DNA of 64,000 nucleotides from Methanomassiliicoccales archaeon (GTDB taxonomy: Archaea > Thermoplasmatota > Thermoplasmata > Methanomassiliicoccales > UBA472): contig DASXVU010000048.1 in the NCBI GenBank assembly GCA_036504055.1, forward strand, positions 160,481 through 224,480. Reading direction: 5' to 3'. Positions 41,734 to 50,044 of the stretch are shown piece by piece; position 1 is the first letter of the stretch; each line of letters opens with the position of its first letter. The notes beneath the pieces were generated by a model that saw only the letters and a program-made list of their open reading frames with translations, was not told the origin of the DNA and did not search any database. The translations under genes were made by a program, and so were the position numbers.

Positions 41734-44700
41734 ATGTCTTCTATGAGCAGAATGGGAGTATTGAAACTCAGCGCAATTCTCGTGGTGTTTGTGTTAGGAT
41801 TGTCGACCCTGGCGGTGGGGGTAGATCTGTCGAACAGCGACACCGCCGCGACCGCCCACAAGCTGGTCACTGCCAAGCCGGTCACGACCAGCTTTAACTC
41901 GGCCGTCCCTGACACGACGGCCCAGTCATCCGGAGTGGACAGCGGTCTAAGTTCAGGGGGTCCGACGTATTCCGATAGCAGTACTCCCCGTGGCGGTGTC
42001 GTCGGCTGTGGAAGCAGTTGTCTGATCAGCTATGTATCCACCTCCCTAAGCTCCAAGAACATCGTTCTGGGTCAATCGGTCACCGAAAAGGCGACCGTAT
42101 TCGGCAAAGCCACTTCCAAGGTCCCGACCGGTACCGTCGATTTCCAGGTCAAGGGACCCAGCGGTAGCTGGTTGACTTTCGCTCACGGTATCAAACTGGT
42201 GAACGGCAAGGCCACATCCCCCTCATACATGCCGATCGTCGCCGGCGACTTCTACTTCCGGGCCATATACAGCGGCGATAGCAAGTACTACGGTTCCCAG
42301 AGCGGGAGCTGCGACGCATCTCTGCATGTCAATAAAGCCCCCACCACGGAGACGACCTCCTTGGGAGTGGAGAACATAAAGCTCGGTCAGTCGGTGAAGG
42401 ACAATGTCACCGTGATGGGCCCCAGGGGCGTCCCCACCTATCCCACCGGCACCGTCAAGTTCCAAGTGAGCTTCAACAACGGACCATGGACGACCTACTC
42501 CTGGAACGTTCCACTGGTCAAAGGGAAGGCAGTATCCTCGTTCTATACGCCGGTCAATCCGGGCAACTATTACTTCCGGGCCGTCTACAGCGGCGACAAG
42601 AACTTCCAGGGTTCCACGAGCGGGGACCACTGCGAACCCCTGCACGTGGGGATCGCCTCCACCCGCACCGTCACCGACCTCGGGACCAGCACCATAACCC
42701 TAGGACAATCGGTCAGTGACAAGGCAACGGTCACCGGCCCCAGCTGGATACACATCTTCCCGACCGGCACCGTGAAGTTCCTGGTAAGCTACAACGGCGG
42801 TCCCTACACGGTGTACTGCACCAACAAATTGAGCGGCGGTACCGCCACCTCGTGCCCGTACACCCCCATGGCCGCGGGCAACTACCAGTTCCAGGCGGTC
42901 TACAGCGGCGACCGCATCTTCAGCTGTTCGTCCAGCGCGCCGGGCTCTGAACCGTTGTGCGTCAAACCGGCGGCTTCCGCGACCGCAACCAGCCTGGGTG
43001 TGAGCAGCATGACCCTGGGCCGTTCCGTTTCCGATAACGCCACCGTGACAGGGCTGGGTGGATCGTTCCCCATACCGACCGGAAAGGCGGACTTCCAGTA
43101 CCGGCTCAACGGCGGGTCATGGACAACGTTCGATCCCGGCGTGGTCCTGAGCGGCGGCCAGGCCAGATCGGTGCTGTTCAAGCCGACCGTGGCCGGGAAC
43201 TACGAGTTCCGGGCCGTCTACAGCGGCGACAAGAACTACCAGGGCTCCGCAAGCCCGGACGGGTCAGAGCCACTGACCATCCCGCAGGCAGAGTCGACCA
43301 CCACCACCGATCTGGGGGTCCGTTCCATAGTCCTGGGGCAGACGGTCAGCGACCAGGTGACCGTCACCGGCCAACAGGGTTATTCGGCCCCGACCGGCAA
43401 TGTCCAGTTCCAGGTCCAGTTCGGATCCGGGTCTTGGAACGTCTATGATACCCAATCCCTGACCCCGTCAGGCCTGAACGGCATCGCCACCTCGAACGCG
43501 TACACACCCACGATGGCCGGCTCGTATCATTTCCGGGCGGTATACCTGGGGAGCGTGAACTATAAGGGCTCGCAGAGCGGCGACGGCGATGAACCGCTGA
43601 CCGTCGAAAGGGCGGCATCCTCCACCAGCACCCTCCTGGACTCCGACAACATCCTGCTGGGCGACCTGGTGTACGACACCGCGACCGTGACCGGATTGGG
43701 CGGATCGTTCCCGGCGGTCACCGGGACGGTCACCTTCGAGGTCAGCTTCAACGGCGGAGCCTATGCGGCATTCGACAGCGATGTGCCGCTGAGCGGCGGC
43801 ATGGCGACTTCCGGGGCCTATCATCCCGCGGTCGTGGGCAACTACGACTTCCGGGCGATCTACAGCGGTGACGGCAACTACACCGGCTCACAGAGCCAGG
43901 ATGGCAGCGAACCGCTGTCGGTAGGATTGGCCCCGACATTCACCGAGACGGTCCTGGGGACAACGTCCATCACCCTGGGGCAATCGGTCACTGACAATGC
44001 CACCGTGATCGCGCTGAACGGAGTGCTACCGGTCCCGACCGGAAGCGTCAACTTCGAGTTCAGCTTCAACGGCGGCGCCTATGAGATATTCGACCAGGAC
44101 GTCCCGCTGGTCAACGGAGAGGCAAAGTCGGCCTTCTTCAGGCCGCTGGCCGCCGGTGACTACCAGTTCCGTGCCGTCTATGGCGGCGACAAGGACTTCG
44201 CCACCTCGACCAGCCCTGACGGGCTCGAGCCGTTGACCGTGGCCAAGGGACATGTGGCCGTGACCACCGAACTGTCCGATAAGAGCATCGTCCTGGGCTA
44301 TTCGGTCACCGATAAGGCGACGGTTAGCAGCGGGTTCCTGCCCGTGCCGACCGGGACAGTGAATTTCCAGGTGCTGATCGGCAATGGACTTTGGACCACC
44401 TATGACACCAAGACCCTGACCCCGTCGGGCGTCGACGGTGTCGCCACATCCTCCCCCTATACCCCGCTGACGGTGGACGCCTACCACTTCCGCGCGGTGT
44501 ACGCCGGTGACCTGAACTACACCAGCGGCCAAAGCGACGACCTCGCCGAGCCGCTGACGGTGAACCAGGCGGCCACCACCACGGACACGGTCCTTTCGTC
44601 GGATACGATACTGCTGGGCGACAGCGTGGTCGACACCGCGACCGTCAACGGGCTGGGGACCGTCTTCCCCTTCCCGACCGGCATCGTGGACTTCCAGGTC

Positions 44701-47700
44701 AGCTTCAACAACGGACCGTGGACCACCTACGATCCGGCTGAAACCCTGATCGACGGATCGGTCGTTTCCATACCGTTCTTCCCCTCGGCTGCGGGAACCT
44801 ACCACTTCCGGGCGGCCTATGGCGGCGACGCCAACTACCAGGCCTCGACCAGCGGGGACGGCCTCGAGCCGCTCACCGTCGGCCAGGCCCCATCGTTCGC
44901 GCTCACCGTCCTGGGAACGACCACGGTCGTCCTGGGAGGTTCGGTGACCGATAACGTCACCGTGATCTCGGACGGCCTCCTGCCCACCCCGACCGGCATC
45001 GTGGACTTCCAGGTCAGCTACAATGGCGGACCGTTCACGACCTACGATGGGAACGTGCCGCTGGTCAACGGGGTCGCCCAATCGGGGCAGTACTTCCCGC
45101 ATGTGACCGGCAACTATGCCTTCCAGGCGGTCTACAGCGGCGACGCCAACTTCGCCGGTTCGACCAGCATCAACGACGAACCTTTGACCGTGACCAGGGC
45201 GGCGTCGGTGACGACCACCGATCTGGGTACAGCCGACATACTGCTGGGCCAGTCGGTCTTCGACGGCGTGACGGTGAACGGGCTTACCGGATATCCAATA
45301 CCCAACGGAACGGTGGACTTCCAGGTCAAGATCAACGGCGGGGGATGGACGACGTTCGACCCTGCCGTGACGTTGACCGATGGACAGGCGATATCGGCCG
45401 AGTACACCCCGACCACGGTCGGCAGCTATCTGTTCCGGGCGGTCTACAGCGGTGACGGTAACTACACCGGCTCGCAGAGCGCGGACGGCGCCGAGCCGTT
45501 GACGGTCGGATTGGCCCCCTCGGGGATCCTGACGTATCTAGGCACCGCGGAGATCACCCTGGGACAGTCGGTCACTGACAACGTGACGGTCTTCAACCTG
45601 AACGGAGCGTTGCCGACCCCGACGGGAACCGTCGATTTCCAGGTGAGCTTCAACGGCGGACAGTTCATGACCTACGATGCGAACGTGGCATTGAGCGGCG
45701 GTGTAGCGCTGTCGAAGGCGTACCTGCCGATAGCGGCCGGCCACTACGAGTTCCAGGCGGTCTACAGCGGTGACGGTTCCTTCGCCGGTACGACGAGCAT
45801 CAGCGGTAGCGAGCCGCTGACCGTCAACCCGTCGGCCAGCGTTACCGCCACCCAGCTGTCCGACCGGACGATATCCTTCGGCGACCTGGTTTACGATACC
45901 GCGACCGTGACCGGACTGGGTGCGCCGTTCTCCGTACCGAACGGAACGATCGCCTTCGAGGTGAGCTTCAACAGCGGAGCTTGGACGGCCTACGATACCG
46001 AGACACTGTCGGCCGGAAGCGTCACCTCGTCCGGCTATACCCCTGGGGCGGTGGGCGACTACCGCTTCCGGGCGCTCTATGGCGGGGACAGCAACTACAC
46101 CGCCTCGCAGAGCGGTGACGGCGCCGAGCCGCTGACGGTGGGTCCGGCCCAGACCTTCGCCGACACCTTCCTCGGGGTGACCGACATCATCCTGGGGCAG
46201 TCGGTGAGAGACAACGTGACCATCGTCGCCTTGGCCGGAACATCGCCGGACCCGAGCGGGAACGTCGTGTTCCAGGTGAGCTTCGAAGGCGGTCCATTCG
46301 CGCCCTATAGCACGGTGGCGTTGGTCGGCGGGACTGCCACATCGGCATTGTACCAGCCACTGGCGGCCGGGGCCTACGAGTTCCGGGCCGTCTATGCCGG
46401 TGACCCGAACTATGTCGGGACCTCCAGCATATTGGGCACCGAGCCTTTGAACGTGGCCAAGTCGACCACCCTGACCACCACCGACCTGGGGGTCGGCTCT
46501 GGCCTGCTGGGCGACTCGGTCTTCGACACTGCGACGGTGACCGGGCTGGGCGCACCGTTCTCCGTCCCGAACGGAACGATCGACTTCCAGGTCCAGATCA
46601 ACGGCGGGTCATGGAACTCCTTCGATTCGGGAGAGGTCCTGATCGGCGGGTCGGTCACCTCGGCCGAGTATTTCCCGGCGAACGTCGGCACCTACCACTT
46701 CCGGGCGGTCTACAGCGGTGACAACAACTACACCGGCTCCCAGAGCGGGGATAACGATGAGCCGCTGTCGGTGGGATTGGCGCCTACCTTCACCGAGACC
46801 GTGCTGGTGACGACCTCCATAGTCTTGGGACAATCGGTCTTCGACAATGCCACAGTGATCGCACTGAACGGGGCACTGGGGATCCCCAGCGGGACCGTGA
46901 CATTCCAAGTGAGCTACAACGGCGGCCCGTACGTGGAGTATGACAAGAACGTGCCGCTGAGCGGCGGTGTCGCACAATCGGCAAAGTACACTCCGCTGGC
47001 CAACGGCAGCTACGATTTCCAGGCCGTGTACAGCGGAGACTCCGTCTTCGCGGTGTCGAACAGCCCGGAAGGCAGCGAACCCCTGATGGTCGGCACCGCG
47101 GCCACGACCACGGTGACCCAGCTTACCGACGCCACCATACTGTTCGGCGACCACGTGTTCGACACGGCCACCGTTACCGGACTCGGCATTCCCTTCCCGA
47201 CACTGACCGGGACGGTGACCTTCGAGGTCAGCATTAACGGGGGAGGTTGGTCCGCCTTCGATAAGCAGGACGTCTCGACCGGGACGGTCACCTCGATCGA
47301 ATACATGCCGGCGGCGGTGGGCACCTACCACTTCCGGGCGATCTACAGCGGTGACAACAACTACACCGGCTCCCAGAGCGGGGATAATGACGAGCTGCTG
47401 ACGGTGACGGCGGCACCCTCGTTCGTACTCACCGTTCTGGGCGTGACCGACATAACCCTCGGTCAATCGGTCTTCGACAACGCGACGGTGATCAACCTGG
47501 AGGGAACCCTGCCCATACCGACCGGGTCCGTGTCCTTCCAGGTCAACTATTCCGGCCAGGGATATGTCGAATACAGCAACGTGAACCTGGTCAATGGGGA
47601 GGCCAAGTCGGCCAAGTACACGCCGCTGGCGGCCGGGGACTATCAGTTCCAGGCGGTCTATGCCGGGGACGGAAACTTCCTCGGTTCGTCCAGCATCGAC

Positions 47701-48987
47701 GGCCTTGAGCCGCTGACCGTCGCCAAGGCGGCAAGCGTCACGACCACCGCGTTGGACTCGGTCAGCATCCGGCTGGGCGACGTGGTCTACGACACGGTGA
47801 CAGTGGCGGGACTGGGCTCGACGTTCCCGGTGCCGACAGGATCGGTCAACTTCGAGGTCCGATTGAACGGCGGTTCGTGGACATCCTACGATACCGGTGA
47901 GCTTTCCTCCGGATCGGCCACCTCGATAGCGTACGAGCCGTCAGCGATCGGTCTGTATGAATTCCGCGCGCTGTACGCAGGTGACGGCAACTACACCAGC
48001 TCGATGAGCAAGGATACCGACGAGCCGCTGCCGGTGGAGAAGGCTATCGCCACGGCCATGACCGATCTGGGAACGACATCCATAAGGCTAGGCCAATCGG
48101 TGACCGACAACGTGACCGTGTTCGCGAACGTCGGAACGCTGCCGATGCCGACCGGCACGGTCGATTTCCAGGTGAGCATCGACGGCGGAGCGTTCGCCAC
48201 ATATGACAGCGTGGCATTGGTCAACGGCATCGCCCAGTCGGCCATATACACTCCCAGGGAGGCCGGGAGCTACCAGTTCCAGGCGGTCTACGGGGGCGAC
48301 GGGAACTTCGAGATATCGACGAGCATCAACGATGAGCCGCTGACCGTGGAACAGGCAGGGACCGTGACAACCACCATACTTTCGGACAAATCAATCCTGC
48401 TGGGAAGCACGATCTACGATACCGCCACCGTCACCGGGCTCGGCCTGCCCTTCCCGGTGCCGACCGGAACCGTCAACTTCGAGTTCCGTGTCAACGGCGG
48501 TTCCTGGTCGGTGTTCGATTCCGGAACCCTGATCGACGGCCAGGTCACCACCTCGGAATTCCCTCCTCAGGCGGTCGGTGAATACGAATTCCGCGCGCTC
48601 TACACGGGAGACAAGAACTACACCGGATCCCAGAGCGGAGACACGGACGAACCGTTGACGGTCGACTACGCCCCTTCCTGGACAACCACCTATCTCGGGG
48701 CGGACCAGATCACCGGTGACCAAATGGTGACCGACAATGCGACCGTGACCGCACTGAACGGCCTGCTGCCCGTACCGACCGGGAACGTCACCTTCGAGGT
48801 GAGCGTGAACGGAGGAGCGTTCGTGGCCTTTGACAAGGAAGTGCCTCTGATCAACGGCATGGCCACGTCCACATGGTACGATCCGCCGGAGGATGGGAAC
48901 TACCTGTTCCGGGCGACCTACAACGGCGATATGAGATTCTCTGTCTCGGTCAGCCCCGATGACGGTGAACCCCTGACCGTAGGTTAG
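41734..48987 (+). CDS. Giant secreted protein of 22 Ig-like repeats
   Basis: 2417 residues. A signal-type N-terminus (LKLSAILVVFVLGLSTLAVG) and a Ser/Thr-rich spacer with two Cys (GVVGCGSSC) lead into 22 tandem Ig-like domains of about 104 residues (Big_3_5 type), each running from LG..SI.LGQSVTDNATV through PTGTVDFQVSFNGG to FRAVYSGDGNYTGSQSGD and EPLTV. Repeats 1-3 carry Cys pairs; from repeat 5 the repeats fall into types C, A and B, ordered C-A-B-C-A-B and then A-B six times. The frame stops right after repeat 22, and no transmembrane helix or other anchor follows, unlike the adhesins nearby. Probably a long extracellular stalk or released fibre. GGTGA precedes the ATG. Confidence 0.85.
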   Translation: MSSMSRMGVLKLSAILVVFVLGLSTLAVGVDLSNSDTAATAHKLVTAKPVTTSFNSAVPDTTAQSSGVDSGLSSGGPTYSDSSTPRGGVVGCGSSCLISYVSTSLSSKNIVLGQSVTEKATVFGKATSKVPTGTVDFQVKGPSGSWLTFAHGIKLVNGKATSPSYMPIVAGDFYFRAIYSGDSKYYGSQSGSCDASLHVNKAPTTETTSLGVENIKLGQSVKDNVTVMGPRGVPTYPTGTVKFQVSFNNGPWTTYSWNVPLVKGKAVSSFYTPVNPGNYYFRAVYSGDKNFQGSTSGDHCEPLHVGIASTRTVTDLGTSTITLGQSVSDKATVTGPSWIHIFPTGTVKFLVSYNGGPYTVYCTNKLSGGTATSCPYTPMAAGNYQFQAVYSGDRIFSCSSSAPGSEPLCVKPAASATATSLGVSSMTLGRSVSDNATVTGLGGSFPIPTGKADFQYRLNGGSWTTFDPGVVLSGGQARSVLFKPTVAGNYEFRAVYSGDKNYQGSASPDGSEPLTIPQAESTTTTDLGVRSIVLGQTVSDQVTVTGQQGYSAPTGNVQFQVQFGSGSWNVYDTQSLTPSGLNGIATSNAYTPTMAGSYHFRAVYLGSVNYKGSQSGDGDEPLTVERAASSTSTLLDSDNILLGDLVYDTATVTGLGGSFPAVTGTVTFEVSFNGGAYAAFDSDVPLSGGMATSGAYHPAVVGNYDFRAIYSGDGNYTGSQSQDGSEPLSVGLAPTFTETVLGTTSITLGQSVTDNATVIALNGVLPVPTGSVNFEFSFNGGAYEIFDQDVPLVNGEAKSAFFRPLAAGDYQFRAVYGGDKDFATSTSPDGLEPLTVAKGHVAVTTELSDKSIVLGYSVTDKATVSSGFLPVPTGTVNFQVLIGNGLWTTYDTKTLTPSGVDGVATSSPYTPLTVDAYHFRAVYAGDLNYTSGQSDDLAEPLTVNQAATTTDTVLSSDTILLGDSVVDTATVNGLGTVFPFPTGIVDFQVSFNNGPWTTYDPAETLIDGSVVSIPFFPSAAGTYHFRAAYGGDANYQASTSGDGLEPLTVGQAPSFALTVLGTTTVVLGGSVTDNVTVISDGLLPTPTGIVDFQVSYNGGPFTTYDGNVPLVNGVAQSGQYFPHVTGNYAFQAVYSGDANFAGSTSINDEPLTVTRAASVTTTDLGTADILLGQSVFDGVTVNGLTGYPIPNGTVDFQVKINGGGWTTFDPAVTLTDGQAISAEYTPTTVGSYLFRAVYSGDGNYTGSQSADGAEPLTVGLAPSGILTYLGTAEITLGQSVTDNVTVFNLNGALPTPTGTVDFQVSFNGGQFMTYDANVALSGGVALSKAYLPIAAGHYEFQAVYSGDGSFAGTTSISGSEPLTVNPSASVTATQLSDRTISFGDLVYDTATVTGLGAPFSVPNGTIAFEVSFNSGAWTAYDTETLSAGSVTSSGYTPGAVGDYRFRALYGGDSNYTASQSGDGAEPLTVGPAQTFADTFLGVTDIILGQSVRDNVTIVALAGTSPDPSGNVVFQVSFEGGPFAPYSTVALVGGTATSALYQPLAAGAYEFRAVYAGDPNYVGTSSILGTEPLNVAKSTTLTTTDLGVGSGLLGDSVFDTATVTGLGAPFSVPNGTIDFQVQINGGSWNSFDSGEVLIGGSVTSAEYFPANVGTYHFRAVYSGDNNYTGSQSGDNDEPLSVGLAPTFTETVLVTTSIVLGQSVFDNATVIALNGALGIPSGTVTFQVSYNGGPYVEYDKNVPLSGGVAQSAKYTPLANGSYDFQAVYSGDSVFAVSNSPEGSEPLMVGTAATTTVTQLTDATILFGDHVFDTATVTGLGIPFPTLTGTVTFEVSINGGGWSAFDKQDVSTGTVTSIEYMPAAVGTYHFRAIYSGDNNYTGSQSGDNDELLTVTAAPSFVLTVLGVTDITLGQSVFDNATVINLEGTLPIPTGSVSFQVNYSGQGYVEYSNVNLVNGEAKSAKYTPLAAGDYQFQAVYAGDGNFLGSSSIDGLEPLTVAKAASVTTTALDSVSIRLGDVVYDTVTVAGLGSTFPVPTGSVNFEVRLNGGSWTSYDTGELSSGSATSIAYEPSAIGLYEFRALYAGDGNYTSSMSKDTDEPLPVEKAIATAMTDLGTTSIRLGQSVTDNVTVFANVGTLPMPTGTVDFQVSIDGGAFATYDSVALVNGIAQSAIYTPREAGSYQFQAVYGGDGNFEISTSINDEPLTVEQAGTVTTTILSDKSILLGSTIYDTATVTGLGLPFPVPTGTVNFEFRVNGGSWSVFDSGTLIDGQVTTSEFPPQAVGEYEFRALYTGDKNYTGSQSGDTDEPLTVDYAPSWTTTYLGADQITGDQMVTDNATVTALNGLLPVPTGNVTFEVSVNGGAFVAFDKEVPLINGMATSTWYDPPEDGNYLFRATYNGDMRFSVSVSPDDGEPLTVG
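41950..48980 (+). repeat. Tandem array of about 315-base Ig-domain repeats
   Basis: DNA-level tandem array underlying the 22 Ig-like domains. From about repeat 9 onward, units alternate between type A (GD-V-DTATV...NYTGSQSGD) and type B (GQSVTDNVTV...FAGSTSI), making a higher-order unit of about 630 bases repeated seven times. Unit boundaries fall at the EPLTV codons. Confidence 0.8.
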
Positions 48988-49290
48988 GCCGCCAAAAACG
49001 CGTCCAGTATGGCATTAAGGGGATGATCATCCCCACTTTTCCTTACTTTCTTCTTACGGTCGCTCTGTTTCTCATCGCATGTCAAATTTCAAGGATATTG
49101 GACCTTGGTCCATGATGGATATATACTGGACAGTTCCTATCATAGGCTAGGGGACGAGATGCCAAAACCTGCGGAGCGCTCGGTCCTGTCATTGCCGATC
49201 TCACTTTTTCCACAGGAAACGGTTGATTATCAAATCTGATAACAATCAAAATTGCGTATAACTCGGGAATTTGTTACAATTTCGCTATGT
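48988..49290. other. Intergenic region after the giant repeat gene
   Basis: No gene supported. Pyrimidine/T-rich tracts at about 49035-49065 probably end the long transcript. The rest is AT-rich, and the last 60 bases presumably hold the upstream part of the next promoter. No further repeat seen. Confidence 0.4.
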
Positions 49291-49327
49291 AAGCAACTAA
49301 CTTCTAAATATCAATGTTGATAACATG
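49291..49327 (+). promoter_or_regulatory. Promoter/leader-start element shared with 41499-41535, copy 2
   Basis: AAGCAACTAAC, TTCTAAATATCA, GTTGATAACATG. It matches the element before the 2417-aa gene over about 35 bases, including a TATA-like TAAATAT. It lies 205-240 bases before the ATG at 49531. Confidence 0.45.
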
Positions 49328-49530
49328 TAGGCTCGGCAGGAATCGGGGGAACCGACCACGGAGTTGGTAGGGGTATCCATGCCGAGAACCGGCCCGTATG
49401 CCTACGGACCGGTTTAGAACAGTGAAACCTCTATTGAGCAGTGAACGCTCGATCCCCTCGTACCGGAGCCGATCAAAACTCCTTAAAGAACAAAAAGATA
49501 AAACAACGAAAATGGGGGAATAGCGTCTCA
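49328..49530 (+). ncRNA. Structured 5' leader of the 97-aa protein
   Basis: CTCGGCA (49332-49338) can pair with TGCCGAG (49380-49386), enclosing TCGG/CCGA. Directly next to it is a very stable hairpin at 49387-49414: AACCGG pairs with CCGGTT, then a 1x1 mismatch, then CCGTA pairs with TACGG around a TGCC loop. GGTTTAG and CAGTGAAACCTCT (49420-49432) follow; the latter shares AGTGAAACCT with the leader at 166-175. A GGGGGA run lies 13 bases before the ATG. Structure is seen in one sequence only; the regulatory role is inferred. Confidence 0.38.
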
Positions 49531-49824
49531 ATGAATCAATCTGGAGGATTGAAGATCGCCACTATCATTGTAATGGCCATTCTAGGGTTTTCGACCTTGG
49601 CGGTGGGCTTACAGCTATCATCTGGCGGCACCGCCGCCGTCACGCATAATCAGACTGCCACAAAGTCAGGCGCACAGGAGCAGAATCAAACCGATTCCGT
49701 TTGCACCACATTGACCTCTGGTATCACCGATCTCACGGTAGAGAACTCGGCCTTGTCTGACGGTGCCTCACTACAAAGGTCCTTTTCCGGCGATTACGAC
49801 CTGCGTGGAAGCTTCAGCAACTGA
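49531..49824 (+). CDS. Short secreted relative of the giant repeat protein, lacking repeats
   Basis: 97 residues from ATG at 49531; an in-frame GTG at 49441 lies inside the structured leader and is rejected. The first 40 residues (LKIATIIVMAILGFSTLAVGLQLSSGGTAA) match the signal region of the 2417-aa protein (LSAILVVFVLGLSTLAVGVDLSNSDTAA), and the leaders are related too. The rest is polar (Ser, Thr, Gln, Asn) with one Cys. It ends where Ig-like repeats would begin. It may be a truncated copy left by recombination or a genuine small secreted protein; the retained promoter and leader favour expression. Confidence 0.55.
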   Translation: MNQSGGLKIATIIVMAILGFSTLAVGLQLSSGGTAAVTHNQTATKSGAQEQNQTDSVCTTLTSGITDLTVENSALSDGASLQRSFSGDYDLRGSFSN

Positions 49825-49990
49825 AGAAGTCATAAACTCTTTTCTATTTTTGTTCGGCCCTTATCCTTATGTCAATGGATCAAAGGTAACGACCGCATTA
49901 TCAACATTGACAATAGTGATCGCCTTCCATGGTCTAAGCCTGAAGGTCTTGCCCGGGTAACGCTGCTTGTTTCTCCTCCCCCGTCGGTCT

Positions 49991-50009
49991 TATCAGGAAT
50001 GATATTAAG
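49991..50009 (+). promoter_or_regulatory. Upstream motif shared by two adhesin genes, copy 2
   Basis: TATCAGGAATGATATTAAG, about 40-55 bases before the adhesin at 50045; one base different from 34912-34930 before the adhesin at 34998. Probably includes the TATA element. Confidence 0.4.
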
Positions 50010-50044
50010 GCTTCCGTGACAAGTTTTTAACCACATCCGTACGT

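Noticed and set aside
41950..48980. Regular array considered as CRISPR or satellite DNA
   Set aside because: The period of about 315 bases is in frame, encodes Ig-like domains and varies mainly at third codon positions, so it is a protein repeat.
49328..49440. Folded region considered as a tRNA or a known riboswitch
   Set aside because: No cloverleaf with T-loop and anticodon arm could be drawn, and no riboswitch consensus I know matches it.
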